Shown: piece after piece, positions 24,429 to 35,100 of the stretch
Position numbering within the stretch: the first letter of the stretch is position 1
Layout: every line of letters starts with the position of its first letter
NCBI RefSeq assembly: GCF_026151205.1
Contig: NC_087072.1
Coordinates: 20,426,103-20,490,102, forward strand
Length of the DNA stretch: 64,000 nt
Source of the DNA: Bolinopsis microptera
Taxonomy: Eukaryota > Ctenophora > Tentaculata > Lobata > Bolinopsidae
Direction of reading: 5' to 3'
Made by a program: the position numbers and the translations under genes
Notes under the pieces: model-generated
Databases searched by the model: none
Told to the model about the DNA's origin: nothing
What the model saw: the letters and a program-made list of their open reading frames with translations, nothing else

Positions 24429-26406
24429 CAGATTAGAACACAGTAAAGTACCCTCTAACCTAACAGCAAAACAACGGGAGGGACTCAAATCCTTGATTGC
24501 AAGAAAAGAAGAACTCCACTTCTCGAGAAGCGACAAGGGGGGTGAGTTTGTGATAATGAGCAGTGGAGTACAACAGCAGATTACGCAGAAACATCTGTCA
24601 GACATGACCTCGCAAGAAGCGTACACCTACGTTGCACCTACCACCACGCGACAAAATCGGATCCAACCAATAGCAAACCCCTCAGAAGTCTCCTACAGCC
24701 GCCTCATCAACAGGGTTACTGAGAGACTAGAGACTGAGAGTAATGTGTTATGGACAGAGATAAGTAGGATGTGTAATTATGACAGCAAAACAGTAGACTT
24801 ATTTAAATCACAAAATACCCAACTACCGACTATTTATTTAATACAGAAAACTCATAAATTTGATTGTAATGTCTTAGTTTCAGATGTAGATATTATTTCT
24901 AATTGTAAAATACGTCCAATTGTGTCTTGTATAAATTCCCCTTCTGAGAAGCTTGCTTGGATTGTTAAATCTATTCTATCTCCTCTGCTTAATCATGTTC
25001 CATCTCACCTGAGCAATATACACACTCACCTAGAAGACCTTCAAAACATGTCACATCAACAACTCTCAGGTCTCTCATTCTTCACAGCTGACGTCACAGC
25101 ACTGTACACAAACATCAACATCAGTGGCTGCATTCAAGACCTCATTACACTCACCGAAGAACATTGGGAAGACCTCGACACCTGGGGTCTAACACTCACG
25201 CACATCCACAAGATCCTTGAATTCGTCTTCACCAACTCATATTTTACATATCACTCAAGACTCTACCTCCAGAAAATTGGTCTCTTCATGGGGTGCCAAC
25301 CATCACCAATAGGAGCGATAGTACGAGTATATATGTTCGAGAGAAGATCGATTTACACTGATTTACACGTCTCATTCTACCGGAGATACGTGGATGATGC
25401 CGGGAGTCTAGCCAGCTCCAAAGAAGAAGCTCTGAGGATAGTGGAGTCCATCTCAAACGAGGACCCAGACCAGTTGCTCAAATGGGAAATTGACTATCCG
25501 GAAAGCCGTCAGGATTTCACCCCATTCCTCGACACCCAGATAAAGATCGACGAACAGGGAACACTACACCACAAATTCTACAGAAAGAAGCAGAAAAAGA
25601 ATATCACACTGCACGCCAACAGCCACCACAATGAGGGAACTAAAGTAGCAACCATCAAGAACTTCTACAAAACGGCTGCTTTTTGCTCATCAACACCAGA
25701 GTATAAAGAAGAGTCCATGAAGATAGTAGACAACTTGTTGGTCAACAACGGTTACCAAGACCCACGACGTATAAACAAAACAGGACGACTTCACCCTCTC
25801 TCACCTACAACACGTCATAACCCTTCATCATCAAACATACAAGATACCGACCACGTAACATGCACTCTACCATTCATCAACGAGCCATTTTCCAAAGAAG
25901 TCACTCAATTTGCCCTCTCACACAACTTACCGGTCAAATTCATATTCACACCAGGTAAGAAACTCTCAGAGATCTTATGTTCATCACGACCACACGACAA
26001 ACCACACTGCACCATACCAAACTGTATCATATGTCCACTCATCACAACAAATCACGACTGCAAACCAAAATGTGTCATATACAAAGTTACGTGTAAATTA
26101 TGTCAAGAGCTATATATAGGGGAAACGAGTAGAACAGCACACGATAGATTTTCAGAGCATCGAAGAGCAGTCAACAGGCCTTTAACCTATCCTGATAATG
26201 CGTTGGCTGCTCATTATTCAGAGTTTCACGATAACATAGAACCAGATATTTCCTTCGATATTTTAGAAATTAACTTATATAGCACCATTAAACGTAAAGT
26301 GACAGAAGCTTACTACATTAATTTATTTAAACCTAGTATCAATAACAAAGAAGAGTGCGAGAAGCTTAAGGGATTTCTTTTACAACATATTCAAAGACAA
26401 ATTTAA
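24429..26406 (+). CDS. Penelope-like reverse transcriptase / GIY-YIG endonuclease, right copy (5'-truncated)
   Basis: Plus-strand copy with the same protein as the minus copy from LEHSKVPSNLTAKQ to the C-terminus, including all RT motifs (ADVTALYTNI, YVDD) and the GIY-YIG domain. It lacks the N-terminal part present in the left copy, because arm homology begins at 24429 and no good ATG precedes the RT region in frame. The stop at 26406 mirrors the stop of the left copy at 22329. Probably not expressed as a complete protein. Confidence 0.88.
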
Positions 26407-26602
26407 ACAAATAGCACACGACCCTGCTGTTCAGTAGATATTATGTACTTGGACAGAGTGTAAAACGTGTGTACATCACTATTTTCAATGTAATGTACAA
26501 TACCATTTGATGTAACCTGTATTCAGTGTGTGTAATTTTAATTTAGCATTTTAACTAGTATAGAAGCATTTATTATATACTAACATTTATAACAATTTTA
26601 GC

Positions 26603-26626
26603 CTGAAGATGGCGTTGACGCCGAAA
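26603..26626 (+). ncRNA. Hammerhead-ribozyme-like core in Penelope-like 3' region
   Basis: CTGAAGA, then a GGCG/CGCC hairpin with loop TTGA, then GAAA: the conserved core of a hammerhead ribozyme, which is known in Penelope-like elements. Stems I and III are short and not convincing in the flanks (GAAAATTT could give a minimal stem III). A mirror copy lies at 22109-22132 on the minus strand. Confidence 0.45.
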
Positions 26627-26846
26627 ATTTGCCCTTACTCCTAACTTCCTTGTTTCACTTGTCCTTGTCTCTTCCAACCGGATAATATCCAGATATCAAT
26701 ATTTGCGTGTGTTTTATTACTTTTATACAGCATTTTTTTGAAGCGTTGATTTGCATTTGCAAACAATTAATACATGTAGTTTTCATAATGCAACAAAGTT
26801 ATTAACATAGTAACACGAAGCCGTTGATGAGCCTGCTTCCCTCCAG

Positions 26847-27068
26847 GTGGGAGATACACCCTGGTTTTATCAGCACCCCAGTGGGCCTACCTCTCCAAGT
26901 TGGAGGTCCTGCACCAGCCTGGTGTTCAGGTGGACAAGCAGCCAGATGGCTCCATCATTGTCTACCTGACCCAGGAGCACTACAGCATATTCCTCAGCAG
27001 CATATCTGTCAACTCCAAGCCCCGTGTCAATGTTACCATCACGGATATTACTGTCGAGATGGGCTCCG
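26847..27068 (+). CDS. Repeat-module exon 6
   Basis: Acceptor CCTCCAG, donor G|GTGAGT, phase 1-1, so the host frame survives across the Penelope-like insertion. Module GRYTLVLSAPQWAYLSKLEV..GVQVDKQ..GSIIVYLTQEHYSIFL, then a linker. Confidence 0.75.
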
Positions 27069-27297
27069 GTGAGTCGAGTAGGGTCCCTCTAATCGCACTC
27101 CTCAGACCGGCTAACAGTCCAGGTGCTGGACGCTAATTCTGAGTTTCGTTTTAGCAGCACTCAGTGTAGCATGTACTTAGCAAATTACAACTCTGTTTCA
27201 ATAAGCTTACGAAGGTTTTTAAATCCATGAATGTAATATCTATGTTTGTCCAACCCTTCGTGTACCCCTAACAAACAGTTCGATATCTCCACTATAG

Positions 27298-27510
27298 GTG
27301 GTCAGTATATCCTAGTCCTGACATCACAACAGTGGATCACCCTCCGGAACCAGGGAGCCTTCGCTGGTCTGGACCTCCAAGTAGAGGAGCTAGGTAACGG
27401 AGACCACAAGGTCATCCTATCTGCTGAGGAGTATCAGATGTTCATGACCAGCCAAGCTCAAAGTAACACCAGCACTACTTCACTAGACTTCAAAGTGACC
27501 ATTACTCAAG
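27298..27510 (+). CDS. Repeat-module exon 7
   Basis: Acceptor CACTATAG, donor G|GTTAGG, phase 1-1. Module GQYILVLTSQQWITLRNQGAF..LDLQVEEL..GDHKVILSAEEYQMFM, then a Ser/Thr linker. Confidence 0.75.
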
Positions 27511-27707
27511 GTTAGGAAAACGTGATGAGAAATACTTGCTGTAAGTAATTTCCAATTTCATCAGAGGAGGTGAGAAGAAACGAATTTCACTCGCTACGTT
27601 TAACGAGACCTATTTTACTATTTTACTCCCTTAAAGTTTATTTAACGATAATATGTCACCACCCCGCCTCACACCCCACTCACACCATACTACCCACCCT
27701 CTTCCAG

Positions 27708-27893
27708 AGAACGACTACGTCATCCATTTGACGGTCGAACAGTTCGAGAAGATGAAGCAGAACGGTTCGTTTGGGGAGCTGGAGGTCAAGTGGGTTCACG
27801 GACCTAACAGGGAGATTCTGGTAACCCTTAACACTGCCGACTACGAAACTCTGCAAAGTAATATCTTCCAGATTACAGCGGAGACGGAAGCAG
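27708..27893 (+). CDS. Repeat-module exon 8
   Basis: Acceptor CTTCCAG, donor G|GTAGAG, phase 1-1. Module NDYVIHLTVEQFEKMKQNGSF..LEVKWVHG..REILVTLNTADYETL. Its phase-1 donor can join the short terminal exon at 28983 or the first shared plakin exon at 29716. Confidence 0.72.
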
Positions 27894-28982
27894 GTAGAGA
27901 CTAATATTCGCACCTAATGAAAGGGTAAATTTCGCGCTAATTCTGATATAATGCTTGTCTAATCCCGCGTACTCTGACCTTATATCACGGAGGATACGAG
28001 GGAAGTGTAGACAGGTGAAAACGTAAGCGTGAGCTGCGGAAAATTTTGCTTTGCGCGAAGTATTTTATATGCTTGCGGCCTGTAATTCGTTTTGACCACT
28101 GCGTTTTTGTGTGTGCAAATGTTTTATGAATTGTTATATGCGTTTCAGAGGCGACTTATATTTTCCCAATGCTTAGACTAACGTAACATCCGGAAATGAA
28201 CATTGTTTATGAGTCGCATTGTTGTGACTTTTCTGAAGACAATATCTGATATCTGACTTATGATCTCCCTGTCGCGAAAAAAAAATTGGAAATATTTCTG
28301 ACTCCTGGGAAAACTTTGGTCAGCTCATTGTTCAAACATTATGATGGTTAAGCTCCAATAATATTCGATACTTTAACTGTCTGCCAATTTGATTAAAATT
28401 CGAGTCCAATACGATCAATACCAATGACGAGAATTGATCACGTAGACAAGTGGACATCCTAGACGTAGAATTGTATGAATGAATGAGTCCATCCTCATTA
28501 ATGGGAATATCCAGTAATATCCAGTAATATCTTATTTTTCTATCATCTGCCCAGCCCTTTCCAACACACTGATATCACAAAATTTAGATCACACAAAAAG
28601 AGGCATGACACCCATCCAAAATACCGCAGGCATGGTATTTCTTTCTAAATTCTATTGAGCTCGGTTAATTGGGCCTAATTAAAAATGTCAGCCGGTTGCA
28701 GGAGTTGGTGATGTCTCTGCCCTCTCCTCGATGCTGCTTTAGACTAAGACTAATTTCTCATTAATTGAACGTCGCAGATCTTGAGACTTTATACGTTACT
28801 ATTGCAATCGCTCATATTTCTTGTTAAAAAGTTGTCGAGGCATAATTATTCTGGCGCCGACTCTCCGCTGGTCATTTATCGTTTTGCGCTGTGATTTTGG
28901 AAATTCTTGTTTGATTTTTCATCTGATTACGTATAATAAGCAGCGAGATATAACTGAATCATCGTTTGTTTGATTTACGTAG
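27894..28982. other. Intron / promoter region of the plakin-like gene
   Basis: No ORF of note. If the exon at 29078 is a first exon, its promoter should lie here or just downstream. No TATA box stands out. Confidence 0.4.
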
Positions 28983-29011
28983 AAGGGTCAGGATCAGCGC
29001 CTGAAGAGTAA
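28983..29011 (+). CDS. Candidate short terminal exon of the repeat gene
   Basis: After the acceptor TTTACGTAG the phase-1 frame reads EGSGSAPEE then TAA, in phase with the donor at 27893. It would end the repeat protein 66 nt before the ATG of the plakin-like gene. No AATAAA is visible before that ATG, so termination here is uncertain. The alternative is splicing on to 29716. Confidence 0.4.
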
Positions 29012-29077
29012 AAGACAGCTGCAGAAGAAGTTTTAACTTTGAGAGGAGGGTTATTTGGAGTATCTGCTGGAGTGAAT

Positions 29078-29147
29078 ATGGCTGACGTTCACAGTGACCA
29101 TGAACAGGAAGAGGACATCCTAAAGGGTCAAATCTCGGAATATATAT
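29078..29147 (+). CDS. Plakin-like gene: first coding exon of the CH-containing form
   Basis: ATG 29078 opens [19 protein letters not shown].., 23 codons ending at ATA T|GTACGG in phase 1, which joins the phase-1 exon at 29716. Short acidic N-terminal exons before the actin-binding domain are typical of plectin-type genes, where several alternative first exons splice to one shared CH exon. A second copy of the donor region follows at 29178-29200, but reading into it meets a stop. Confidence 0.6.
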
Positions 29148-32100
29148 GTACGGTTAACTATAAATAATATGAAGTATGAATATATATGTACGGTTAACTA
29201 ATAACTATAAGTAATATCATGTACGGATAAGGACTTGAACTACTTAGATGTATACAGTTCGAGAAGCGACAAAACTAGCATATCGATTCAAAATTCCGAG
29301 AACGTGTAATTTTGATTACTGTCTAAGATATGTTAACTATATCGAACTTGAGGGACATTTCGTCTCTCTAAGTTTTCGAATTGTTTAAATGTATAAGCGT
29401 ACTAAGTATGGTTTGCCAGGATCAGGAATTGGTACTGTTCAGGAAAGGTTTTTGTCCATTGCAGGTAGGCAAAAAGGTGTAAACCCTGTCAGGAATTGTT
29501 GTCAGTTAATTTCTTTTCGTCGTCAAAAATGTTTTATGTCGCCTACATCTGACCAATAGTTACAGTGCATCTTCGGTTTTAGTTTTCTCCAATTGCATGC
29601 CATGATTCGACCCCTCAAAACTGCACACCAGTTTTGAGGGCATTTAACAGCATATTATTGAATATTCTTTCGTTTTAAATCCGCACTCAAATTTTTAACA
29701 TCTTTCCGTTTTCAGTACAAAGGGATAACATCCAAAAGAGGACATTCACCAGATGGGCCAACGTTCAACTGAAACCGGTATTTAATTTGTATAAATTCAG
29801 TACCTTGATTTACCTAGTACATTAATTGTATTTTGATCCAACATCTGGGCCGGATTTAGAACCCAATCAAAATTTGGTCCAGACGTTTCATGACGTATAA
29901 ACCCTTTGATGATAGTTAACTTTAAATGTCTAATAAAATTTAATAAAATATACACGCTCCCGCCCTATAAAAACTGTCTCGCCAAATATGTTTAATTTTT
30001 CAAACCATCTGATAAAATTAATACACTAGTAGCAGTGCCAGTCCATAGGCTACACTGAACACTGAACTGGCCTCCAAGTCACACCGAACACTTTCTTGTC
30101 AGTGTAGAACGAAATGTATAAAATTTAACGTACTTGTCTCTTCTAATATGGCCGAAAAAGACTGGTACATGCCTATAGAACTCTTTAAAGTTCTCCAAAT
30201 TCCACTACAGTTGCTTGTAGGCACGTGTCTCGGATTTGGAACATTCTGGACTAATCCTTTGAAAGTATATCGCTAGTACTACACACACCCAGCCTGTGTA
30301 ACGTAACTATCTGTCGACAGTTTGACATTAAAAGAACAGATATATAAGTGTGTCGTCACTTCTTGTGTCGTCACTTCTGGTCCTTACTTCACCTTAGTTT
30401 GTGATGACAGCTGATATAACCGGCTTGTTAAAAGCTTCGGTAGCTGTTTGAATGTAGTAATAGGGTGGGTCACTGCTTTTGTGTGCTCCCCAAATTGAGT
30501 GCGAGGAAATAAAGTGTTGGGAAACTAATTTGGCTGGATATATCCAGGGTTGCTATATGTACATAATTACCAGACAAACATGACCTGTCAAATGTTATAA
30601 TAGAGTTATATAGAACGGGGGACAGAGGGATAGATAGTGCGGATGACAGAGTGGCAGCTGACAGTGGTTGCTTTCTTATCCTGTTTATCACTAATTATCC
30701 TACGTTTCCCATTCTTCTTCTTCTTAGGTTTCACTAACCAATCATACCTTCCCAGAGCCAGGTGGAGGTTGAGGATTTGTACGATGATCTGAAGGATGGT
30801 TTGAAACTTATTGCCTTGCTAGAAAATCTTTCTAAGAAGCCTATTGTAAGTCTTAAGTTCAACTTCATACGTGCATATCTTGATTGTGGAAATTGTATAC
30901 AATCGTGTTTTTGTGAAATTATTTAACTGTCATGCCAGTTTCTACAAATCAATTTTATCGGGTTTATCAGTTTGGAATAGTGAATCATTCCGCTGACAAT
31001 TAATCTCAATCTCAGAAAAAGACCCAGAGAGTAAAAATGAACATTCACAAACTACAGAACTTAGAATACGCTCTAAGACATCTCGAAAAAGAAGGGGTAA
31101 GTCGTCTTCCTCCGAATGATCTTACTTTATTTCACAGATTTGACATCATTACGTGGACACTGGACATCAAGTACAAACTAACGACTATTTTGTATATTGT
31201 TTATTGAATTATCTTAGCCCTGGTTGTGGGGACTTAGCCTTGAAAACACCAGACCTCTAATTCTGTGATAAAGCCGTCATAGCCTGATACCACCTACTCC
31301 AATACTTTAACAGATGTTTTAACACACTTACTAACTGTTATAGAAGGCTTACATTTATTGTTGAGATCCTGCAACATCTTTGCACGGCGATATCTCCAGA
31401 GGTATCTGGAGAATTATATCTGGATCAAGTCAGACCAGTTAAAAGTCACACCCAACAATCTTGTACCGCTCAACAGGTGGCTGTATAACCAGATGTAGAT
31501 GTGGAATAACAAACTAAACTCGATGTAACTATGCAGCTCCGTGAAGTTGTAGTTGTAGAGTAGGTCCTACAATTTGTTAGACCCTGTTGTATTATATTTG
31601 GTGTCATGAAGTATTCTTGTAGTCCTTGACCAGCATTGTTACGATGAGTGCCCCTGATAAAGAGGGTTATGTTAGCTTCGTGTACATCGGTTCCTGTAGG
31701 GAACACTTCGAATGCGTGTACACTACTACAATATGCACATTTTCTGAGCAAACGCTCACTTTCTTTAATGAAATTTCTCTAGACTTTTTGGCTTCACAAT
31801 CATCAAATCAACAGCATAAAAGATAGCCACAGCATGGTACAGCTGGAGGGTTTAAATCGCATTCAAATAACTTAATAACAGTTAATATGTTAAACTTTAC
31901 TGATTGAGAGCCATGTAAAGTTAAATCGCATTCAAATAACAGTTAATATGTTAAACTTTACTGATTCGGAGCCATGTAATATGGCTGCCACACTGGCTCA
32001 TAGCTTCCCGGGCGTGTACTAAATTCGCTCCAACAGATTTTCGGCTGTTTTTTCATTTGACCGAATTAGCAACCTAAAAATAAACTTGATTAGCTGAAAT

Positions 32101-35100
32101 GTTGGGTATCTGGCAGCAATTATATGTCGTTATATTACTTTTTTTCGTGGTATCGTTAATTTTTCACAAGGAATCTAATGAATAAATTCATAATTAATTC
32201 CACTTTCTTTTAACTTCAGAACCATCCACTAGCCAGTTTCCACTTCATTCTAGGAATTTAATAATTCGTTAGCTTTGTTCCTTGTTTAATGTTTATTTAT
32301 AATCACTCGGCTCATAACAATTACTATACCTGAAATTGCTATACCTGAAATTCACCCAGTTCTTCCATTACACAAGTCTGGATCATACCTGGTAGCATTA
32401 TATTGTCCAAATGACCTTCATCTGAGACGAACTTCCTGGATTGATCATTTACAATCGGTTACTAAATAGTAGCAGCCAGAGCTTGGGACGCAAAACTTAG
32501 GGAGCAGGACCCTATGAACCTTAATCTTTGTCATAGTACATTCGGCATATCATTGGTAATAATAAAAACGGTTCAATTATCTGGTCTTGATAAAGATACC
32601 GTTCATCACTAACTACTTGTACAGTGTACACCATGTATATTGTACTGTTCTACCTTCGTCTAGTGCTTTACAGTTGACTGAGCGTCAAGGAATGTGAGCT
32701 TCTGTGGCGTCCTGTCAAGTTCCGAGATCAATTATTGAATCTGACGGCTAATACTCGTGAGATACTGGCATTGATAGTTAATTAAGTGTTTAATTAAGTG
32801 CATTCAGAGATAATTATATGATTTAAATTACATGCTCTCCAGCCTATTTAAAGATAATGATGACTGGTTGCCTATTGTTTCAACGATCTATTCTGATTTC
32901 CTTGTTTGTATTTGCGGCTGTACTGAACTCATCACGATTCTCATAATCCTGCAGTACAAGCAAGTACAAGTACCTGAAGGGATTATTGTTATTTTACTAG
33001 TCTTCTTGGGTAGCTCCGTAGTTTTTTGCGGCTAATGAATTGCTTAATGCAGCTTTATGGTTGAACTAGCGCAGTGTACTGTGTAGCCTAGTGTACTATT
33101 ATTGCTGGAGCACTAGATAGCAGCTCACCTTCGTCTTCTCTGCGTCTGCCAAGTTATCATAAGGAACTGCCTAAGAGCTAGATCACTCTAAATAAACTGT
33201 TCCGCTGTCTTGTGTTCCGAGGACTTTACCACTGTTTATAAACATCCTTATTGTGTAAGGAAATAGCTCACTGTTTAGGAACTCTTGCGATGTTTTGTGA
33301 TCACTTCCAGGCTATTAGTATTATCAGAGAGCAATTACCTCTGAGATACTACAAATAATAACTTCCTCACTATAGGATAGTTCAGTAGTTCAGCAGTTAA
33401 CAATATTAACACTCATAGTCTGCAGGACTGCCTGGTCTACAGGAAGCTGATGGGCCCAATTAAACACTCAGTTACTCCTTTAACGAGACCTCTCTGTTCC
33501 TGTAGACAGTTTCTTTAACTCTGTAAACTACACTGAGCTCAGAGGCACTACACGCATCTAGTGCACGTAGTGCATCTAGTGCATGTAACAAATGTTAATA
33601 TTTCATCTTCTTGTTCCGATTGACAGTTGTTCAGTATGTTAGAAGTCATCAAGATCTGGATGTAGAAATTTGATCAGCTAGATTCTGTGAGGGTTCCGTC
33701 ACTATTCGTATAATATGATGCTATGTAAGCCGTCTGGTGTCTATTTTCGACAGAGTATGTAGTGCGTGATTTCAGTATAGACGCTTTTAATTGGGCCAAT
33801 TAAAAGCCGCATAATGGAGCTTTTAAGTTTGTGTCCAGCCAAGCGAGTCTGTAGATAATATGCGCATTGAGATTTCAGGAAACCACAAACCACCGTACAC
33901 TTTATTACGTAGTTGTACAAGAAACAACAATCTTTTCAATAATCGCCGGATCTTTCTGCCATTTGTTGAATACCTATGTTAGCTATTTCCCTTTACCAAT
34001 TGTAATTATTACTCCCACTCCTGTGCCGTTTGTTATCACCATCATGTTTCACAGAACCTTTACTTGGTTGAGTGAGATGAAACGCAGGAAACTGAGCCGC
34101 CCAAAACACCGTCCCTCAGGAGCAGATATAGGCTCTCTACCATCACCCAGCTCTCTACCATCACCCAGCTCTCTAATTTCATCTCCTGAACCTGGATTGG
34201 AGAAACTACCCACAAGTTTGACGGACTACATATCTCCAGATAAACCTCCGAAATCCCTTTATAAAAAGGTCACCTCGTCCTCTGCTTTGTCTCAAACCCT
34301 TTATAAAAAGGTCACCTCGTCCTCTGCTTTGTCTTCAAAGAGTTCTCACGCTGTTCCGAAACACAACCATCTCAATCTCCAGAATCCCGAGTGTTATGAC
34401 CTTTGTTTTAAAACCGAGGAAGATGATTATCAAATCATTCACGACAAGGGAACAGCATTGACGTCACAGAATAGTGATGACGTCATAACAGTGACGTCAC
34501 AAACCAATGGTTATCATCATGATGCACAGGGTGATAAAGGAGACACTTACCTGCCTCTATCTGATCATGATATACAGAAGATCTGTAGTGATATTGTCTC
34601 CACGCTGGGTAATCTAGGGGCTGATATATCTGATATCTCCAGATCTGGTAAGTATAAACGAGAGGATGTAAACTCAGCAAATCTCGCTGTAAGTAGCAGA
34701 ACTCCAACCCCAGCCTCAGAGGAAGGTGCTGTCTCTCCTGCTTCAACCAGGAACTGTTCCGTCCACACGTTAGAATCCAGTTCTGAACTCTCTCTAGAAA
34801 AACAAACAATGAACAACATTCCACACCAAGTACCCACACATACTTTACCCAGGCAGTTGGTAAACAAAGAGCAGATCAACATGAACTACACTGTTTCATT
34901 GTCAGCTCAACTGTCTGTTGCTCTCTCTACCTCTCTACCGAGCCCTGAAGTTAAGCCTGTCTTATCTTCCATACCTCCTGCTATCACTTCTTCAGATCAT
35001 CTTCCTGCTCATCCTCTCAGTTCCAGTTCAGATAGGTCGAGGTTTCCGCTTGATAAACCTCCTAAACACCCTCAAAAACCACTGAGGTACATCAGAAAAA

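Larger units (their letters stand above)
21978..26710. mobile_element. Head-to-head Penelope-like element pair with 12-bp target duplication
   Basis: Two copies of a Penelope-like retroelement form an inverted repeat: arm 22037-24306 matches the reverse complement of 24429-26698 (paired positions sum to 48735). A unique 122-bp spacer lies at 24307-24428. The 5' ends face the centre and the 3' ends point outwards. ATATTTGCGTGT occurs at 21978-21989 and again at 26699-26710, flanking the whole structure as a target-site duplication. On the left, 47 nt (21990-22036) without a partner lie between the duplication and the arm. The translated arms are identical over about 637 residues, so the insertion or its duplication is recent. 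It sits in an intron of the repeat gene. Confidence 0.88.
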
